Shown: piece by piece, positions 58,501 to 64,000 of the stretch
Position numbering within the stretch: the first letter of the stretch is position 1
Layout of the letters: every line of letters starts with the position of its first letter
DNA from: Datisca glomerata
Lineage: Eukaryota > Streptophyta > Magnoliopsida > Cucurbitales > Datiscaceae
Assembly: GCA_003255025.1 (NCBI GenBank)
Contig: QANY01005678.1
Span: forward strand, 260,703-324,702
Direction: 5' to 3'
Length of the DNA: 64,000 nucleotides
Program-made: the position numbers and the translations under genes
The notes under the pieces: generated by a model
Told to the model about the DNA's origin: nothing
The model's database searches: none
The model's input: only the letters and a program-made list of their open reading frames with translations

Positions 58501-60076
58501 ACTCAATCATTTAGAAAAGTATGATGCATGATGCTAATACTTAAATATATATAAATCAAATAAAAAATATATCTTCCATGATGTTACGATCAACAACGAT
58601 AATTTGTCTCATCTAAGGACAACGTCCAAGCTATCTCATATAATATCGAGACTCCTCTCATTTGGTTCACGCTTCTCAAGATGTCACTGCATCTAGCTTA
58701 ACCAATCACCAATGGTTTTGGTCACTTTAGCCTCATTGACTAGCCTCTATGAGAGATTCTAATGTGCTTCGCTCTAAGTGTTTAACCAACGCATCATCTT
58801 TAAAGGTTGTCATAAACTAACAGTTCGTCTAGGAACGATCCTACATCACCACTTCATTTACAAGCTTTAACTTCTTAAGGAACTCGGTGGCTCAAAGTGA
58901 CACGATTCTCAAGTTTCTCCCACTAAAGAAAGGACCGCAGGGGTGCTATAAACTATTCTTCGTGTCACGATCAAGTTTGCGTTGGACATCTTGGGAACGT
59001 TTCAACGTAAACGACCCTCCCACGTACTTTTTGAAAAATAGATTTTTCGTTGTATTTTCAAAAATTATAACTCTTTATTAATTTGAAAAAAACACGTTTC
59101 AAAAATTATAAACTTTTATAAAATTTAAATCCTAATTTAAAATTTATAACTTTTATAAAATTCACATTATATTTAAATTATAACTCATTATAAATTAAAC
59201 TATAATGATGCATGTACATGCAACATGATATTTTGGTATTGACTTCCATTCAAAATTAACCTCCACATTGGCTCATTTCTAATTACAAACCATAAAAGAT
59301 AATAAATAAATTACAACTAATTTATAAACTAATCTTCATAACGTCTGTAATTTGCTCCTTCTCCTATAGAAAATCCCACCACTTTGTAACTCTTTACAAC
59401 AGCCCAGTACCATTTTAAAAATCAATTTTCAATTTAAAAATTAATTTTTCAACAATTTTTACTTTGATAAATCAATTACCAAGTAAATAAATAAGTTGAT
59501 TTATTTTTAAAAATAATTTATAAAATAAATTCCAATTAATTAGTGTTAAAAAATTATCCAATTAAATAAAAAAAATTTGGCAAAACACTAAGATTTCTTA
59601 AACTCAAAAATTTCCCAAAACCTCAAGGTTTCCTAAACCCTAAAGCTTCCAAAACTCAATGGTTCCTAAATCCATATGTTTCCAAAACCCAAAATTTTCC
59701 CAAATCCTAATAGTTTCCAAAATCCATAGGTTTCCAAAACCTAATTAGGTAACCAACTGTGGAGGGCATGGTGGGAGTCGACGGCAGCAGCGATGGCGGC
59801 ATTTTTCGACTGCGACTTTTCGAGGCAGCTACAGATTACATGAAATTTTAAAAATTCATTTTTTGCAAGAAAAATAAATTACATAAAATCATATACCTCA
59901 AATTCAATGTACATCAATTCTAAAATTGAAAAATAAAACGCCTAGAGCCAATAGTTAGGGATCCAGTCATAAAAGACATTCAAAATAATTTTGAATCTAC
60001 CATACATAATTATATGCCAATACCACAACATCCAACGATACATTTAATCACGGAATATGCATAATCAAGAACCTAA
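58501..60076 (-). other. copia leader region with decayed short repeats
   Basis: Leader and eroded gag of the second copia element. At about 59600-59745, phrases such as GTTTCCAAAACC and TCCTAAATCCATA recur every 20-25 bases. No intact coding frame. Confidence 0.45.
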
Positions 60077-60088
60077 GGCTTGATACCA
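60077..60088 (-). promoter_or_regulatory. primer-binding site of second copia element
   Basis: The minus strand reads TGGTATCAAGCC, one base short of the initiator-Met form TGGTATCAGAGCC, two bases inside the 5' LTR end. Confidence 0.7.
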
Positions 60089-60090
60089 AT

Positions 60091-61076
60091 TATTTGATCG
60101 GGTTTTAAAATTTAAAGAAAATATCTTTGAACCATGAACGGTTCGTGGGCAGAATATCAAAAAAATTTCTAAAACATAATGAAGTATATTAAACATTAAA
60201 AGTAAACTACAGATCATTCATATTTAGATTAGACGTATTTAGAAGGAGGTAGAAATGATTTATACATTTTCGTTGTATTAGAGACTTTCTGAATTGATGG
60301 AATCCTTATGAAATGCTTCACATTCTTCGATCTTCAAATCTAAGAACTTCAATTAGTCTTCGCACCAACAACCACTCGTTGGATTCAGAAGTATATCTCT
60401 AAATGATGCTTTTAGGAACTGAGTGTGGGCTATTAAAACAATTGAGAAAAAAAGTTTTTTCTTCCTTTATGAATTCGGCGGCAACAGTAAAAGGGGGAGA
60501 GAGAAATCTTTTTCTGCTCTGTGTGATTAGGGTTGTGTCAACACACACTTGGGAAGGCAACTCTAATCCCATCCCTTATATAATAATTTATGAAATTTGC
60601 ACATATACTCATATATGCCAAATTGCCGAAAATTCATCCCCATATTATTAGCCATTGCCGAAAATTTCCACATTCCCTAAGAGTTAATGTTGTGTCAAAA
60701 TTTATCAATCCAAATTTATAAATTAAATTGATCTCCATTAATTAATTAATTTTTTTTATTTACTAACTATCCGATAATTAGAAAATAATAAATTAATTAA
60801 TTTGGATATTAATTAACTGCTCTTCACTAATTAAGTAGCAACACCCCTCACATATGAGTTCATAAAATACACATTGGCTCAAAACACATTTTGGTCCAAC
60901 ATATGTTTTTTATATTTCTGTCCTCATGAGCTACTCCTGAGACCGATGGATCCACATGAATAAAGCTATAGGATTCAGATACCCGATAAATTTATCTCTA
61001 TAAATTTCTGACCTATTTAATCCTGATATCGTACGACTTTACTATATGATCGATGCCGAATCAACTCTCGATTCAT
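60091..61076 (-). repeat. 5' LTR of second copia element (truncated)
   Basis: Begins TATTTGATCGGG (other copy TGTTGGATCGGG). It matches 54608-55545 until ACTCTCGATTCAT, where the CACTA terminus starts. Confidence 0.75.
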
Positions 61077-62464
61077 CACTACAAGAATTAGGGGTTTTAA
61101 TTGCATTAAGGGACAACGTTTTATACTAAAACGCAATGAAATGTGGATTTTTTATGCGGGGGTAAAAAGTAGGGAACGAAAATCTCCAACCCGCCTTAAA
61201 AATTGCTCACAAAACACTCCTTCTTTCAACCTCTCTCTCTCTCAACTTTCACTCTCTCTCAACTTCGACTCTCAGCTTCAACCCTCTTTCTCTCACCTTC
61301 ATCCTCTCTTCTCTCACCTTCATCCTCTCTTCTCTCACCGATCTTAAGGCTCACCGAACCTCTCTCTCTCTCTCTCCGAAGTGCCTATATTCTCTCTGCA
61401 ACGAAGCCCTTCTGTTCTCTCCGTAACAAAGCTCACAAATGGGTCTATCTAGAATGAAGCTTTCCTCGCTAGGCTAAGCTCTCTCTCAGGTATTTCTTGC
61501 ATGCGTCTCTATTTTTTCATTGCTTTCTCTCCTTCCCCAATCCTTAGCATGAGATCATTTCTTCGATTGTTTTCCAATCAGCCGTAACCGAGCTATTTAT
61601 AAGGCAAAAACCTACAACTGAAGTGATTCTCTCTTTTTCCCGATCATAAATTGCATATCTTGGAAGGAGTCCTAGCTTCTCTACATGACTCTCTGGCCAG
61701 GTATCTGGTTGTTCTAATGTCAAAATGATTGTAATATTTTTACTCCAAATCCCAAAACATGTATCTTATTTAGGTCGTGATTTTGTTTGTTTATTTTTCT
61801 AGTTTCAAAACTAAACCTAAGAAGAATTTCAGGTTCACTATTTTTTACTTCTTGTTTGGTTCTTTTATTGCTCATTTTGTTTAAATATTTTGTTGCTAGT
61901 TTTAATTTAAAATAAATATATTAATTACTTCGTATGTTATTTTTTTTCATGTAGATTCATATAGATCTGTTAATTTTACCTCTATTTTGTTAAGCTTTTA
62001 ATTTCTTTTTGTTGGTTTTCACTGGTGGTTCAAAGTTGGAAAGAGACGATTCTTATAGCTGTCGGAGAGCCTACTTCAAACTCAAAGATATGGAAGTAAG
62101 CTTCTATGTCCATTCTCTGTTATTACTAATGGGTTTTGGTAAAAGTTTCAATTCTTTGGTATTTTATCAAACTAACTGATATGAAATGAGAACATTCTGC
62201 ATTTAAACCACTAAAGGGGGATTGCATTACTTAGCACATACTATTTTTTCAATCATTATTACTTAGTACATGATGTCACATACTTGACAACTGCTAACTG
62301 TCATTGAGTCGATGAAACAATGCCATATTTTGCCTAGTATGAATAAGGAAGATTGGTGTGGTTACGCAAAGGATGAGATTTGTCTTTTGTGAAATCTTAT
62401 CATCAATTTATCAGTTTTTGGTAAGTGGGTTGAAGAGGTAGTGATAAAGTTGAAGAAGCATCAT

Positions 62465-62665
62465 GATGGTATGGAAAGCAAGAAACAATTTCTTGTTTAA
62501 AAAGAAACTAGTTGATCCTGTTTGGTTAGAATATTTGGAAGTAAAAATGAAGGAGAGAACTGATGCAGCTACCTAGGCTATCTTAGTCAGGGAAGAATTT
62601 GATGCTTGGATTGCTCCGGCTAAAGGAAATATAAAAGTTAACTACGATGCCTCTTATTTAAGGTG
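62465..62665 (+). pseudogene. LINE linker/RNase H scrap inside CACTA
   Basis: The plus strand reads MVWKARNNFLFKKKLVDPVW and, after a stop, EEFDAWIAPAKGNIKVNYDA. That is the W-KARN linker and the G..K.N.DAS start of a plant LINE RNase H. Too short to assign a family. Confidence 0.55.
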
Positions 62666-62999
62666 GGAATCTTTTGCTCCTGCTGGTGATGTTTTACTGA
62701 ATTTCTATCTGATTATTTTTTAGTTGTTTTTATAGCTAGGTTTAGTCATTTGCAAGGAGGTGATGTGCATTGTGTCGTTCTTCCACGTACTCCCCAAGCC
62801 CTAGACGTAACGACTCATTTGGATGGCTTGCGCGCACTACATCACGGACATCTTATCTTTTCTGTTGGTAATATCATATATTTTCTCAATTTAGCTTAAG
62901 AATTACCAAATAAATTACCTACTTATTTACCAACAAAGATGAGTTTAGTCATGGCAATGTAGACAATGAGTTTGTTTTTCTAGTTCGTTGTTTTGAACA

Positions 63000-63104
63000 A
63001 TCTGTTTCAACTGATGCTCGCTACTTCCGGGAATAGGGTTTACCTACAATTGGCTTCTCTCGTATTGCTAATACTCCCATTCTCCTTCATGACCATAACG
63101 AGGT
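63000..63104 (+). pseudogene. aminoacylase-1 exon remnant
   Basis: The frame reads STDARYFRE-stop-GLPTIGFS and RIANTPILLHDHNE, the conserved C-terminal part of plant aminoacylase-1 (M20 peptidase family, N-acyl-amino-acid hydrolase). LLHDHNE includes a metal-site His. A splice donor GTAAGA follows directly at 63105, and an acceptor-like TTTTTCTAG precedes at about 62971-62980, so it looks like one whole exon. One in-frame TAG disables it. 62041-62090 and 62740-62875 also look exon-like (GGDVHCVVLPRTPQALDVTT), but I could not assign them. Confidence 0.7.
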
Positions 63105-64000
63105 AAGAATCTAATTCTATATACTATTTACCATTCAAATTGTACATGACTAACTTGTGTATTTGCATCTTTACTGGTATAACTAAATGTCATTGGAATG
63201 TTCTTTTCAGATCTTTATCATGTTTATGAAAATGTGTGTATGCAACCATATAAAAACAGGGAGACCTTTTAGGAAATTAGGGTGATGGTTTATATTATCT
63301 GTATCATTCCAGGTTATTAGTAAATTTGAGTATTACTAACATATATGATACATTACCTATTTTCTCTCTTATTATCTAAGGATTGCATCATCTCTGATTA
63401 ATGATTTTTCCTCTTTGTTGTTATTGTTTTGACTATGTTTAGTGGAAGATGACTGATTGAAATATGGGGTATATGGTGTTCAAACTTTTATGCTATACAT
63501 TATTTATTGTTTGTATAAAGATAACTTTGTTTAACGTCCTCTAACTAGTTTAATATTTGAATAGTCTTCTATAAAAATCATATATAGTAGGTTTATAAGT
63601 GGATATTGTCCATCGAGGTCACAAACTCATGTGGGTGCATGTTTTTTAAGTCTTTTTTGGACATTTGATATTATGTTTGATCTGGACCATTTTCCATCAA
63701 CTAATGCACAATAAGTGAATTACATGCTAAACTCCAAACTTTGGTAGTAGATTTAGTATCAAATATCTTAATGGTTCTGAGCATCCTATTACATGGTATG
63801 TTTTTTTTCGATGTAATCCTTATACTTCTATGCAATTCATGTTTAATCTGTTTTCTTTTTCTTCTTTTTGGGGGTGAGAGAATTGATGAATTTGAAAGGC
63901 TTAGTGTTGCTATGAACATTCTTTGTCACTTAAGCTTGGTTATGGTCGCATAAGATATTATATAGATAAACTTGGTTGCTAGTTAAATGTTTCATTTTGA
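63105..64000. other. CACTA interior, nothing recognised
   Basis: AT-rich sequence with no coding frame or structure recognised. Confidence 0.4.

Larger units (their letters stand above)
54608..61076 (-). mobile_element. Ty1/copia LTR retrotransposon, second copy (deleted)
   Basis: Minus strand. 5' LTR 60091-61076 (cut by the CACTA element), primer site 60077-60088, leader, gag, protease, integrase and the first part of RT, then 3' LTR 54608-~55915. Both LTRs share GATCGGGTTTTAAAATTTAA. RT beyond its first ~90 codons and all of RNase H are absent, an internal deletion ending near 55915-56100. It lies in the 3' untranslated part of the Athila remnant. Confidence 0.8.
61077..64000 (+). mobile_element. 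CACTA-type DNA transposon, left end and interior
   Basis: CACTACAAGAATTAGGGG at 61077 is the terminal signature of CACTA (En/Spm) elements. It begins exactly where the copia LTR match ends. The subterminal 80 bases contain mirrored AACGTTTTATACTAAAACG, as is usual for such ends. No transposase frame is seen. The interior includes a CT-rich leader-like stretch (61220-61490), a LINE scrap and an aminoacylase exon. No inverted copy of the terminus was found up to 64000, so the other end lies outside. Confidence 0.65.

Noticed and set aside
61141..61457. Overlapping Ser/Leu/His-rich frames
   Set aside because: Low-complexity translation of CT-rich 21-bp repeats.

Overview
This is nuclear DNA of a flowering plant, most likely a eudicot. 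It is AT-rich, has two intron-containing plant genes with ordinary GT-AG introns of about 0.1-1 kb, and otherwise consists mostly of nested transposable elements of plant-specific lineages (Tat, Tekay and Athila Ty3/gypsy; Ty1/copia; a TRIM; LINE; CACTA; hAT-type MITE). I cannot name the species.

Layout. 1-858 is AT-rich with one possible terminal exon. 859-18145 is one old minus-strand LINE fragment (zf-RVT and RNase H region) split by two later insertions: a 10.3-kb Tat-type Ty3/gypsy element (1166-11467, minus strand) and a 6-kb Ty1/copia element (11971-17986, minus strand). Target-site duplications can be seen at both, and the LINE reading frame resumes across both. The Tat element has two RNase H domains, a 60-bp tandem array with higher-order structure (about 3130-3990) and antisense reading frames (2024-2803). 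18146-20100 holds Tat-like LTR and primer-site debris and the first ~70 codons of a leucine-rich-repeat receptor kinase gene. 20100-23966 is AT-rich and may include a 2.5-kb MULE-like element. 23967-33514 is a Tekay-type chromovirus with both LTRs and a perfect ATTCT duplication; its pol is broken.

36118-38745 is a complete four-exon gene for the iron-sulphur subunit of succinate dehydrogenase (complex II), closest to the divergent plant SDH2-3 form (299 aa). 42034-44403 is a five-exon TTL-type TPR gene (592 aa) that stops where the family's thioredoxin-like domain should begin. These two plus-strand genes are the cellular core of the window. They show no sign of working together: one serves the respiratory chain in mitochondria, the other encodes a TPR scaffold-type protein.

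46028-54607 is a second nest: a TRIM holding an Athila-type solo LTR, a LINE fragment, and a heavily deleted Athila element whose 5' LTR contains a copia-type solo LTR. 54608-61076 is a second copia element lacking most of RT and RNase H. From 61077 to the window end a CACTA-type terminus begins an element that encloses an aminoacylase-1 exon remnant and a LINE remnant.

Almost all other open frames are retroelement pieces or chance frames. No tRNA, rRNA, CRISPR or bacterial-type feature was seen.
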